From Euleptes europaea (taxonomy: Eukaryota; Chordata; Lepidosauria; Squamata; Sphaerodactylidae), in assembly GCF_029931775.1 (NCBI RefSeq), contig NC_079321.1, positions 6,665,001 to 6,729,000 on the forward strand: a stretch of 64,000 nt of DNA, in the 5' to 3' direction. Below, piece by piece: positions 63,721 to 64,000 of the stretch. The stretch's first letter is position 1. The number at the start of each line of letters is the position of its first letter. The notes beneath the pieces are model-generated. The model was not told where the DNA came from. It ran no database searches and was given only the letters and a program-made list of their open reading frames with translations. A program made the position numbers and the translations under genes.

Positions 63721-63919
63721 AGTTGCCAATCTCCAGGTACTAGCTGGAGATCTGCTATTACAGGTGATCTCCAACCAATAGAGATCAGTTCCCCTGGAAA
63801 AAATTGCCACTTTGGCAATTGGACTCTATGGCACTGAAGTCCTTCCCCAAACCCTGCCCTCCTCAGGCGCCACCCCAAAAACCTCCCACTCATGGCGAAG
63901 AGGAACTTGGCAACCCTAG
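63721..63919. mobile_element. hAT-type MITE, TAGGGTTGCCA family (left end changed)
   Basis: TAGTTGCCAATCTCCAGG to ACTTGGCAACCCTA with the usual self-complementary middle. Confidence 0.8.
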
Positions 63920-64000
63920 CCTCTCCCTCTGGGCCCCCTCTGGGGGTGGTATTCAGGTTAAATTGCCGCATTGGCACTCAGCAATAAATAAGTGGGTTTT

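Noticed and set aside
63048-63810. Overlapping frames of 130-185 codons on both strands
   Set aside because: They cross a pyrimidine tract and GC-rich hAT sequence; low-complexity translations (KERERKGE, SLPSFPFP).
1-64000. CRISPR array, operon or prokaryotic defence system
   Set aside because: Spliced vertebrate genes, LINEs and SINEs show eukaryotic nuclear DNA. The tandem repeats have no spacer-repeat pattern.
1-64000. Endogenous retrovirus or other LTR element
   Set aside because: No paired long terminal repeats, primer-binding site or gag/pol/env-like frames were recognised. The only reverse transcriptase remnants belong to CR1, BovB, L1, another LINE and a Penelope-like element.

Overview
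This is a vertebrate, most likely squamate reptile (lizard or gecko-type) nuclear window. It holds the last codons of PELI1 (1-105, + strand), a repeat-crowded intergenic stretch, and the first 16 coding exons of VPS54 (30737-61998, + strand). The gene runs off the right edge. PELI1 and VPS54 are adjacent and co-oriented on human chromosome 2p (recalled, not searched), so the block is conserved. The squamate call rests on the repeats: BovB LINEs, CR1 LINEs, tRNA-derived SINEs resembling Sauria SINEs, Penelope-like elements and many short hAT elements. The exact species cannot be named from sequence alone.

Layout: 1-1140 PELI1 C-terminus and 3' UTR. 1300-13545 is almost wholly interspersed repeats with many nested insertions, ending in four head-to-tail tRNA-Ala-type SINEs. 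13550-14035 is a CpG-rich block, the best candidate for the VPS54 promoter and untranslated first exon, followed at 14040-15432 by a GC-rich minisatellite. 15433-30710 is probably VPS54 intron 1. It carries a tRNA-Lys(TTT)-like gene, a Penelope-like element with a GIY-YIG domain, a 1.3 kb CR1 fragment, two BovB copies and several SINEs. 30711-61998 holds VPS54 coding exons 1-16 with introns full of the same families. 61999-64000 is the next intron.

The 16 exons total 2334 nt = 778 codons. Every junction is GT-AG and the phase is continuous, and the translation tracks human VPS54 from the initiator Met to the start of the C-terminal domain; about 200 residues lie beyond the window. VPS54 is the GARP-specific tethering subunit for endosome-to-TGN retrograde vesicles. 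Pellino-1 is an E3 ubiquitin ligase in innate signalling. They are neighbours, not a pathway.

No wholly new gene system is evident. The most interesting signals are in the repeats: (i) several short insertions flanked by 10-17 bp direct repeats, three of them fold-back, some clearly Penelope-related, with hammerhead-ribozyme-like cores in the Penelope tails; (ii) a 284 bp Tigger1-like element that looks strikingly like the mammalian family; (iii) a hAT-type family with TAGGGTTGCCA ends and 8 bp target duplications, at least 17 copies; (iv) 5S rRNA-derived SINEs; (v) a tRNA-Lys gene joined to a headless SINE; (vi) a higher-order 198 bp minisatellite at the CpG island that keeps all three forward frames open and mimics long ORFs.
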